64,000 nt of DNA. Source: Tepidanaerobacter syntrophicus (GTDB taxonomy: Bacteria > Bacillota > Thermosediminibacteria > Thermosediminibacterales > Tepidanaerobacteraceae). This document shows positions 1 through 7,101 of the stretch, piece after piece. How positions within the stretch are numbered: position 1 is the stretch's first letter; each line of letters begins with the position of its first letter. The translations under genes were made by a program, and so were the position numbers. The stretch is taken from assembly GCF_001485475.2 (NCBI RefSeq), contig NZ_DF976999.1, forward strand, positions 158,001 to 222,000, read 5' to 3'. The notes below the pieces were generated by a model. The model was not told the DNA's origin, did no database searches, and saw only the letters and a list, made by a program, of their open reading frames with translations.

Positions 1-88
1 AGTAACATTCTTATGTTAAATCTTCACGCAAGTAATGAGCATTTTTGTCTTCTACATAATGTGGCAGATGTAGCGCTTCTACGCTTTG

Positions 89-418
89 TTATATTCCTTC
101 CAAAAACCCAAGGTTTCTGTCTTCAAGAGTTCCTACGACGGCCGCTCTGTCTAAAAATGAATTTGAAATTTCGCAGCTTGTTTCCGGAAGAAGGGCGCAG
201 CTGTGGCATGCGGCGTAATTTAGGGAAAAGGTGCCTTGGCCTTTCATATTAATGCAGAGCGGATCTAATGAACACCATTTTGCTTCTTCTAACATATTGT
301 CTAATATTTCCTGAAAGCGCTCAGGCTCTCCTTGCCGGACAAGTCCCCCAAGGCTTCCTTCTGAGTCGGGGGAAGCTGTGTATATCAAAATGCCTGCCAT
401 TTCCATATTCTCTTTCAT
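89..418 (-). pseudogene. 3' fragment of a DUF1998 (DrmB/MrfB-like) gene
   Basis: About 109 codons encode only the cysteine-rich tail typical of DUF1998 proteins. In order one sees GGLVRQGEPERF, a C-x5-C pair around WCSLDPLC, then ACHSCALLPETSC and NSFLDRA. In intact family members (DISARM DrmB, MrfB, some helicase partners) this tail ends a protein of several hundred residues and probably binds zinc. Here nothing upstream in the same frame continues the protein; a different reading frame with its own start overlaps it from the left of the gene. I read it as the remnant of a deleted defence or helicase-associated gene. Confidence is good for the domain and moderate for the state of decay. Confidence 0.72.
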
Positions 419-677
419 ATTCTTTACAAGTCATGAGTTCCTGTATAGTCTTATTTTTTTCTTCTTCATCCAGCACCCTATAGTAATTAAAAAAAGCATT
501 AACTCCAATATCATTAGGAAATTCAAAAACATATTTCATGCCTTTGCCTCTAGATTGTGTGTCACCTCTAAGTAAAAATTGAATTCCTTCCATCGCAGCT
601 TCCGAATTATTTAAACCTAGCTTTGAATTTCGCTTGTATTTCTCAACCAATAAATCTAAATCCTGAATAGTTTTCAT
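321..677 (-). pseudogene. Unrecognised 118-codon ORF, probable 5' gene fragment fused to the DUF1998 remnant
   Basis: The ATG at 677 has a strong ribosome-binding site (AGGAGTAGGAG), so this looks like a true gene start. The first 85-90 residues are ordinary mixed helical protein (KTIQDLDLLVEKYK, then FEFPNDIGVNAFFNYYRVL). I do not recognise the family. After about residue 90 the frame runs into the DUF1998-coding stretch in the wrong phase and yields an arginine-rich nonsense tail. The likeliest reading is a 5' gene fragment joined out of frame to the DUF1998 tail by a deletion or a one-base frameshift near 400-420. A functional small protein cannot be excluded. Confidence 0.45.
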
Positions 678-775
678 TATCTCCTACTCCTTTTCTATAC
701 CAAAAAATACAAATATTTATATATTTCTACAATTATACCTAAAATCCTCCCTTGCAGTGAATATTTGAGGACGAT

Positions 776-833
776 CCATTTTTGGGGACGGAGGTGAATT
801 ATTCATTGCACTTCGTTTCATGCGGAATGACAT
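776..833. repeat. Dispersed repeat pieces in the 678-1054 intergenic gap
   Basis: The 377-base gap before the DUF262 gene holds no gene. It contains CCATTTTTGGGGACGGAGGT followed by GAATTATTCATT (776-810). The same block recurs almost unchanged at 13287-13318, and more weakly at 10434-10462. Directly after it comes a piece ending GGAATGACAT (808-833), the reverse complement of the TGTCAT-type repeat also seen at 2864-2946 and 13231-13262. The rest of the gap is A/T-rich and should contain the promoter of the downstream gene, but I see no clear -35/-10 pair. Confidence 0.55.
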
Positions 834-1054
834 AAACCAGGGATTTTCCCAGGCACTGCGGCACACGAGAGGGACGAAAGTTTAATTCGCAAAGGTTTTT
901 ATATGTGTATAAGCAAGTGCCTGACTCTGTGCTCCGCAGAAGTAAGAAGGAAAATCGCATAAGGTGGCGAATTTATATAGTTATAGTTAAAGTAAAAATT
1001 TAAAAAATTTATTTATAACTAAGCTACTAAATAATTAGCAGGGGGTTTCAACAA

Positions 1055-2818
1055 ATGCCGACTATATTTCACAGTACATCGGAAATGTTAAAAAGTTTGC
1101 TTGATTCTGTGCAAGACGGAAGAACACAACTTCCGGATTTTCAAAGGGGTTGGGTGTGGGATAATGAACGGATTCGCAAATTGCTTGTAAGTGTTCTAAA
1201 GTCGTTTCCTATCGGAGCAGTTATGCTGCTTGAAACAGGAAACCCTGATGTAAGGTTTAAGCCTCGCTTAGTTGAGGGAGTCTGCTTACCGCAGCTGCCA
1301 GAACCTCAAAGGCTTATATTAGATGGACAGCAGCGCATAACATCTTTGTATCAAGCTCTTTACTTAGATGAGCCGGTTAAAACTACTGATGTTCGCGGAA
1401 AAGAAATCAGGAGATGGTATTATTTAGATATAAATATGGCAACAGATGTAAATTCAGATAAGGATGATGCTATAATTTCGCTGCCGGAGGACAAAATATT
1501 AAGGGGCAAGGGCAATGTAGTAATAGCTGATTTTTCAACTATGGAAAAAGAATGTGAAGCCGGACTGCTTCCAGTACATTATTTATTTAAACCTGATAAA
1601 CTTTTACAGTGGCAAAATCAATATTTTAGCATTGACATGTCCCAAGAACGCTCTTTGCGATGGAGTAAGTTCATGGCAGAGGCGTTTTCAGCATTTAATA
1701 ATTATCAATTACCGGTAATAACACTTTTGAATACAACACCAAAAGAAGCTGTATGCCAAGTATTTGAAAACGTAAACACCGGCGGTGTAACTTTGACGGT
1801 GTTTGAATTACTGACAGCTTCTTTTGCAGCAGATAATTTTTCACTAAGGGATGATTGGAAATTAAGATATGAAGGCAATCCAAGCAATAGTGAAGATGTT
1901 AAAGCATTTAAGAATAATCCTATTTTATCGATATTAGAAAATACAGATTTTCTGCAGACTATTGCGCTATTAGTAACTTATAATAGAAAGAAAGATAATC
2001 CTGGAGCTGCAGTAGGCTGTAAGCGCAGAGATATTTTAAATTTAACGGTAGAAGAATACAAGGCATGGAGCGGCAAAGTTACTGAAGGGTTTTATGAGGC
2101 TGCTAAATTTTTAATGGAACAAAAAATCTTCTCACATCAAGATATACCATATCCCTCACAAATGATACCTTTAACTGCAATCTTAGTTGAATTAGGACCG
2201 AAAGCCCACAATCACACAACAAGGCAGAAACTAGCACAATGGTATTGGTGCGGTGTTTTTGGTGAATTGTATGGTGCTGCTACTGAGACTCGGTTCGCAA
2301 AAGACTTGCCACAGGTTTTAGATTGGTTAGATGGTAAAAGCAAGCCGGATACGATAAGTGAAGCAACCTTCGATTCCGACAGGCTTTTGACTATGCGCAC
2401 TAGAAACAGTGCTGCATATAAAGGTGTGCATGTTCTTTTAATGAGAGAAGGGTGTAGGGATTTTATATCAGGCGTTCCCATTGATCTTCAGACATACTAC
2501 AATGACAGTATAGACATTCATCATATATTTCCTACAGCTTATTGTGCTAAGCAGGGAATACCTAAAGATCTATACAATTCTATAATTAACAAATCACCGC
2601 TTTCAGCTTTAACAAACCGCTCAATAGGAGGAAATCCACCAAGTATTTATCTGGATTTCATTGAAAAAGAAAAAAATATTGATGCTGATACCTTAAACAA
2701 AATTTTAGAAACTCACCTAATAGATGTTGACGCTATACGGTCTGATGATTTTAATACCTTTTTCGAAAAGCGAAAGGAAGCGTTATACAACAAAATTTTA
2801 GAAGCAATGGGTCAATAA
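1055..2818 (+). CDS. DUF262/HNH nuclease, GmrSD-like type IV restriction protein
   Basis: A 587-residue protein with an N-terminal DUF262 (ParB-like nucleotide-binding) domain: LPDFQRGWVW at about 26-35 and the hallmark DGQQR at 90-94. A C-terminal DUF1524-type HNH nuclease follows, seen as IDIHHIFP near 487 with the later ALTNRSIGGNPPS. GmrS (DUF262) and GmrD (DUF1524) act together as NTP-dependent type IV enzymes that cut modified phage DNA, and single-chain fusions are common. The ATG follows AGGGGG with a 9-base spacer. It stands alone, with repeats on both sides, at the edge of the Zorya/R-M block. A role in phage defence is inferred; the cut substrate cannot be read from sequence. Confidence 0.85.
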   Translation: MPTIFHSTSEMLKSLLDSVQDGRTQLPDFQRGWVWDNERIRKLLVSVLKSFPIGAVMLLETGNPDVRFKPRLVEGVCLPQLPEPQRLILDGQQRITSLYQALYLDEPVKTTDVRGKEIRRWYYLDINMATDVNSDKDDAIISLPEDKILRGKGNVVIADFSTMEKECEAGLLPVHYLFKPDKLLQWQNQYFSIDMSQERSLRWSKFMAEAFSAFNNYQLPVITLLNTTPKEAVCQVFENVNTGGVTLTVFELLTASFAADNFSLRDDWKLRYEGNPSNSEDVKAFKNNPILSILENTDFLQTIALLVTYNRKKDNPGAAVGCKRRDILNLTVEEYKAWSGKVTEGFYEAAKFLMEQKIFSHQDIPYPSQMIPLTAILVELGPKAHNHTTRQKLAQWYWCGVFGELYGAATETRFAKDLPQVLDWLDGKSKPDTISEATFDSDRLLTMRTRNSAAYKGVHVLLMREGCRDFISGVPIDLQTYYNDSIDIHHIFPTAYCAKQGIPKDLYNSIINKSPLSALTNRSIGGNPPSIYLDFIEKEKNIDADTLNKILETHLIDVDAIRSDDFNTFFEKRKEALYNKILEAMGQ

Positions 2819-2837
2819 GTAAATAAGTGTATGCTAG

Positions 2838-2990
2838 GGAAGCCTCTGAAAATCTCGGGTTTATGTCATGCTGAATGAAACGAGGTGGAATGAAGAATCT
2901 TAAAGCCGCTTCGACGAAAGATCCTTCGCTGACGCTCAGGATGACAGTTTTTGTTATTTGTAATATTGTTTCACTTTTTCAGAGGCTTCC
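2838..2990. mobile_element. MITE-like element with 15-bp perfect terminal inverted repeats
   Basis: The ends are GGAAGCCTCTGAAAA (2838-2852) and its exact reverse complement (2976-2990). Inside is an imperfect palindromic repeat that begins TGTCATGCTGA and ends TCAGGATGACA (2864-2946). It has no coding capacity, is 153 bp long, and shows no clear target-site duplication. This structure suits a non-autonomous insertion or a large structured intergenic repeat. It lies directly after the DUF262 gene and could also act as its terminator. Confidence 0.6.
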
Positions 2991-3122
2991 TTGCACCGTG
3001 ATGCCTGGAAAGAGAAAAAACCGCAGCAGTGCGGTTAAGAGTTTCTTTACATGTTTATAAGAAAGTCGCAAAAACTTTTTAGTTTCTCTTTGGTTTTATC
3101 GTAGATTCGTAGAGGGGATAAT

Positions 3123-3447
3123 ATTAAAAAAGCCAATAAAATCGACGAAAAAATTATAACCTCTATCAGTATCAATCAATGTATCATAAAACTTGTCTAT
3201 CACAGCTTCCGCACTGTTAACTTTTAGTCTCGCAAAATACAATGAGTCCATGTGCTGACCCCCATAATCAATCATAATTTCTTATAACAAGTTCTTTAAT
3301 ACTGCCTCGCTTTTTGCCATCGCAATTAATAGATCTTTTGGCATAAAATTAATTCACTGTTTTGCATGTTCTTATCTCATCCTAATTTTATATTAGTATT
3401 TTTATCATTATATCATGAAATTGTTGCATATCACAAAAAGAATACTA
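3123..3447 (-). pseudogene. Collapsed copy of the hicB-leader/DpnII R-M module
   Basis: Bases 3123-3141 match the hicB leader at 13316-13334 exactly. Bases 3140-3344 match the 5' part of the DpnII gene plus the end of dam (12033-12237), with about ten substitutions. Bases 3336-3447 match the start and promoter of dam (13092-13197). The inner junction falls on a 9-bp repeat, TTTTGGCAT, present at 12229 and 13092 in the intact operon, so 863 bp have been lost there. The residual dam start reads only MQNSELILCQKIY before a stop. The dam promoter (TTGTGA, 18 bp, TATAAT) survives on the minus strand. No functional protein remains. The rest of the 2819-3539 gap holds the MITE-like element and the A/T-rich leader of zorA. 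Confidence 0.85.
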
Positions 3448-3539
3448 TATCCGATTATCAAAATCGTCTAGTTATTGCATTGTAAATATTATATAATATT
3501 GTATAAATCTAAAGTTATGAGATTCGCGGAGGTTGCGGT

Positions 3540-5153
3540 ATGTTTATAAGCTTAGTTACTGCTTTTTCTAAAATACCCACTGATATTTATTGTAGCTTAA
3601 TGGTGGCAATCTTTATTATAGCTATGTGGTACTTTCATCGTCTGCCGAAGAAATACTCAGAAACTCTGACTGTCTTATCAAGGGCATTTAAAATCGAAGG
3701 GGATATTCATAGTAAAGCAAGTCACGCGGTAGAAGTCTTGGAAAAAGAAATTGAAAAACAAAAAAAGCTTTCAGATCCTCATTTAAAAGGAGAGGACAAG
3801 CTCTATTTTTTGAATCTATTAGAGAAGATAAAATCCCGTTTATATAATGGCGATTTTTCCAGTATTTCCGAAGTTGTAAATTATGACACGATTATTGCAA
3901 AGCATGGATATCGTTCTTTTGCAGGCCTTATGCCGGGTATTTTTACAGGTCTTGGAATTTTAGGAACATTTCTAGGCCTTGTAGGAGGGCTCAAAGGTTT
4001 GGATTTTTCCAATCCCTCGGCTTTAGAAGGTGGAATAAATATACTTATTTCTGGTATGTATTTAGCTTTTGTGACATCAGTAGTAGGAATTATCTTATCC
4101 ATTTCGTGGTCAATTATAGATAGAAATCGAATTGCTAAGTATAAAAGTCGCGTGGATGTTTTTAATAATATGTTTGAAAAATATTTAGAAAAGCCCAAGC
4201 TGCACGATTTTTTGGCTAAAATTGTAGAACTTGAAGAAGAACAGAGAAGTTCCATAAATACTTTGGCGTCAGATATTAGCCTTGAAGTTCAAAATATAAT
4301 GCAGAGTATAGTAATGCCTCAATTTGCAGGTGCCTTAGTTAAGGTCCTGGATGATGGCGTGGTATCTAAAATAGATCAATCATTCGGAAAGGTTTTAGGC
4401 GAGGTTAAGACCGCCTCGGAAAATTCAAACCTTCTCTTAGAAAAATTTGTTGATACTGCTTCGACAAATCAGATCGAGGGATTAAATAAAATTGTCCAAG
4501 AGTTTATCAATAATATGAATGGTGCTTTGGAAGGTAGATTTGAAGCTTTGGCTCACTCTATCGATGAAATGATCTCATGGCAGAGCAGCATGACAAACAA
4601 TGTGGGAAAGCTGCTAGCAGATATAGCGGATACAAGCCTCAATATAAAAGAGATAAACAGCAGCGTAGAAGATACCATATTACGGTTTTCCAATTATTTT
4701 GACAAGGTTAACAATGCAAATGAAAAACTAATAGAAAATATCAATCTTATTGAATCTACATCACAGAATATAGCTAGATTCATCACAGAGGCATCTCAAA
4801 TATTTAAAGAGTTGAATGAAGAAAAAGGCTTATTTGAGACTCAAAAGGATAATTATGTAAAGCTTATGGAAAGTTATACGGCACAAGTCAGTCAAAAAAT
4901 AGCAGAGTTACAGCAAAATTGGAATCAGGTAAGTAAAAATTTATACAACTTAAATTCAAGCCTTCAACAATCCATGGGCGAATTTGGCGAGAAAACCCAC
5001 AGCAGTCTAAAGCAGAGCTTTGAAATCTTTGACAGAGAGCTTGCATTAATAGCAAGATATTTGGATGGCACCATTTCTGAAATAAGATCTTCTGTTGCCG
5101 AACTACCAATTGTTATTTCTGAATTTAAAAAATCATTGGATGTAGCCAATTAA
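3540..5153 (+). CDS. zorA: ZorA, MotA/ExbB-like proton-channel subunit of Zorya
   Basis: A 537-residue membrane protein related to MotA/ExbB/TolQ. It has an N-terminal hydrophobic segment (about 18-35) and two conserved membrane segments (about 127-150, with GLGILGTFLGLVGGL, and 167-194). After these comes a cytoplasmic tail of about 340 residues, rich in helix-forming repeats. The long tail separates ZorA from ordinary flagellar or Tol stators. In Zorya, ZorA5-ZorB2 forms a proton-driven motor anchored to the wall, and the tail carries the signal of phage injection to the cytoplasmic effectors. The start has GGAGG 7 bases upstream. It is the first of four co-directional, tightly packed genes. 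Confidence 0.93.
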   Translation: MFISLVTAFSKIPTDIYCSLMVAIFIIAMWYFHRLPKKYSETLTVLSRAFKIEGDIHSKASHAVEVLEKEIEKQKKLSDPHLKGEDKLYFLNLLEKIKSRLYNGDFSSISEVVNYDTIIAKHGYRSFAGLMPGIFTGLGILGTFLGLVGGLKGLDFSNPSALEGGINILISGMYLAFVTSVVGIILSISWSIIDRNRIAKYKSRVDVFNNMFEKYLEKPKLHDFLAKIVELEEEQRSSINTLASDISLEVQNIMQSIVMPQFAGALVKVLDDGVVSKIDQSFGKVLGEVKTASENSNLLLEKFVDTASTNQIEGLNKIVQEFINNMNGALEGRFEALAHSIDEMISWQSSMTNNVGKLLADIADTSLNIKEINSSVEDTILRFSNYFDKVNNANEKLIENINLIESTSQNIARFITEASQIFKELNEEKGLFETQKDNYVKLMESYTAQVSQKIAELQQNWNQVSKNLYNLNSSLQQSMGEFGEKTHSSLKQSFEIFDRELALIARYLDGTISEIRSSVAELPIVISEFKKSLDVAN

Positions 5154-5164
5154 GGAGGATTTAG

Positions 5165-5854
5165 ATGGATAATGAAACAAATCATGATTATTGGCAATCC
5201 TATTCAGATCTTATGGCAGCAGTACTTTTAGTTTTTGTACTGTTGATAAGCATAATGATGTATAAATACAATGGCATGGCAGCCGAATTAAAGCAACAAA
5301 AATCTAAGGTCGACGAGTTAATCGGAATTAGATCTATGATTATTAAGGAGCTTTTAGAAGAATTTGATGCTACAGAGCTATCCCTCAATATTGACTCCCA
5401 GTCGGGAGCTATTCGGTTTAGTGATGGGGTATTTTTTGATACGGCCGAATCTGTGCTGAAACCCGAGGGTAAGAAATACTTAAATGAATTTTTACCCAGA
5501 TATCTCAATGTGTTGCTAGATCCTAAGTATAAAAAATTTGTATCTCAAATAATAATTGAGGGTCATACAGACAATCGAGGCAGTTATATGTACAATCTAG
5601 AGCTATCCCAAAAGCGTGCTTTTGCAGTTGTTTCGTACATACTTCTTGAAAATATACCTGGAATAAATCCTGATATGAAGCAGGATCTTCAAGTTTTTTT
5701 GACGGCAAACGGTAGGTCGTACAGTCAGCCCATGTATAATGGAAGTACTATAGATTTAGACAAGTCCCGGAGGGTAGAATTTAAGTTTCGATTGAAAGAT
5801 GAGGAAATGATAACTGAAATGCAAAACATTCTTGAAGGGCAGAGGGAAAAATGA
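5165..5854 (+). CDS. zorB: ZorB, MotB/OmpA-like peptidoglycan-binding motor subunit
   Basis: A 229-residue protein with one N-terminal membrane helix (about 16-33), preceded by SYSDLMAA. Asp15 sits where MotB carries its proton-binding aspartate. The C-terminal OmpA-like domain shows IEGHTDNRGSYMYNLELS from about 131 and LDKSRRVEFKF near the end, the peptidoglycan-binding signature. It partners ZorA in the Zorya motor. It starts 11 bases after zorA with GGAGG upstream, and its stop overlaps the zorC start (ATGA), which implies translational coupling. Confidence 0.92.
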   Translation: MDNETNHDYWQSYSDLMAAVLLVFVLLISIMMYKYNGMAAELKQQKSKVDELIGIRSMIIKELLEEFDATELSLNIDSQSGAIRFSDGVFFDTAESVLKPEGKKYLNEFLPRYLNVLLDPKYKKFVSQIIIEGHTDNRGSYMYNLELSQKRAFAVVSYILLENIPGINPDMKQDLQVFLTANGRSYSQPMYNGSTIDLDKSRRVEFKFRLKDEEMITEMQNILEGQREK

Positions 5855-7101
5855 GATGGCATACCTTTTGTTTTACGCCTACAAATTTGATTTTGACCCG
5901 AAAAGAGCTTGTCCAAAAAGACGTAGAAATTAAAAATAGTATTAGAAATCCACAAAAAGAAGATATTCTTAAGCTGCTTGCAAAAATAGAAAAAATACCC
6001 TTTGATGAAATCCGCCAGTTTGCCTTTTCCTTGACTTTGCGGGAACTTTACCAGCTGGTATATTATTTCCCCACTGCTGACATAGAATCTCATGCCAGAA
6101 AAATATGTGAAATTATAAAATTAAGGTTCAAAGATGAATTTGTTGAACTGCTCTGGACTGGCTTTCAAAAAAATTATATTAATAGAAAGTTTTGCTTACT
6201 CTTTTCGGAAATCTTAGCGCAAAAAGGGGAGCTTTTTGTAAGTTATTTTAGAAACCCAACGGTCTATAATTTAGCCAAGAATTGGGTAGCCAGCGAGCAA
6301 GTAACATCTTCTATTTTCAAGTATTTGAACAGGCAGGGCATAAGCTTGGATGATTTCTTTACTATATTCAAGATAGAAGATGATACTTTATTAGCAAAAG
6401 ATATTAAGAAACATGTGTATTTATATTGTAATGAGGACTTTTATCTTAAAACCGGTGGAGAGAATTTAAGAAGTATAATCGAGCAATATAATAACGAAGA
6501 ATTAATTTTATTTACAGAGAATTATTTAAGCAAAGTATCCTTTGTTAATTTTCAAAGAGATGTAATGGAGTTTTTGGCAAAGCACAAGAAAAAACCTCGA
6601 GAAAAGGAATTGGATTTTTTCTGGAGCAACATATCTGATAGCAGCTTTAAAAAGTTTTGTAAATGGATATACATAAATACTCTTAAAATCGCCTTTAACG
6701 ATGATCGCAGAGAGTTTTGGTTACGATACATAGACTTGTTTGAAGATATGACGTATGTGAAAAAATACAGTCAGCTTTTTATGTACTTTGAAAATTGTGT
6801 AGTAGTCGAATTCGGCGCATCTGGTGCGGTACATGTATATCAAAAAGAGGAATTTAAAAAGCAATTTCAGCGTTTTGCCAACAATACTGATCCAAAAAAT
6901 GACAGTTTCTTTAAAATGCCTGAAAAGGCCATGCGCATCCCTCACAGAGGGTACAATTGGCAGCAGGCTGCTGATAATGCTATGTCGCAAATCTTTAAAG
7001 GAAATTTTATTCCGAATGTCACAGTTAAAACTTCCGGTCAATGGATATATACAGATACCAAATTGACAGTAGGAGGACACTATGCTAGATATTACTTATG
7101 A
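5851..7101 (+). CDS. zorC: ZorC, EH-signature protein of type I Zorya
   Basis: A 416-residue soluble protein. The C-terminal third carries the EH_Signature pattern used to recognise ZorC: REFWLRYIDLFEDM near 287, then VVVEFGASGAVHVY near 318, and a basic, aromatic tail. ZorC is the type I component reported to bind DNA and act with ZorD after motor activation. The N-terminal two thirds are helical with no motif I recognise. ATGA overlap with zorB and a 20-base overlap with zorD support a single operon. The family call rests mainly on context plus the EH-type motif. Confidence 0.85.
   Translation: MRWHTFCFTPTNLILTRKELVQKDVEIKNSIRNPQKEDILKLLAKIEKIPFDEIRQFAFSLTLRELYQLVYYFPTADIESHARKICEIIKLRFKDEFVELLWTGFQKNYINRKFCLLFSEILAQKGELFVSYFRNPTVYNLAKNWVASEQVTSSIFKYLNRQGISLDDFFTIFKIEDDTLLAKDIKKHVYLYCNEDFYLKTGGENLRSIIEQYNNEELILFTENYLSKVSFVNFQRDVMEFLAKHKKKPREKELDFFWSNISDSSFKKFCKWIYINTLKIAFNDDRREFWLRYIDLFEDMTYVKKYSQLFMYFENCVVVEFGASGAVHVYQKEEFKKQFQRFANNTDPKNDSFFKMPEKAMRIPHRGYNWQQAADNAMSQIFKGNFIPNVTVKTSGQWIYTDTKLTVGGHYARYYL

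Noticed and set aside
13-252. 79-codon plus-strand ORF at the window start
   Set aside because: It is the opposite-strand shadow of the DUF1998 fragment, has no ribosome-binding site and no recognisable sequence.
89-677. A working DISARM system (DrmB-like tail plus helicase and methylases on the island)
   Set aside because: Only the DUF1998 tail is left, no DrmA or DrmC is present, and the island helicase and methylases belong to the type III-like operon.
2875-3060. 61-codon ORF across the MITE-like element
   Set aside because: It reads through the palindromic repeat and has no family sequence; the repeat explains it.
3469-3497. Sigma-A promoter of zorA
   Set aside because: TATAAT is present at 3492-3497 but no acceptable -35 lies 16-18 bases upstream.
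3540-5854. Flagellar motAB stator genes
   Set aside because: ZorA's tail is far too long for MotA, and the pair is fused by overlap to zorC and zorD, away from the flagellar operon.
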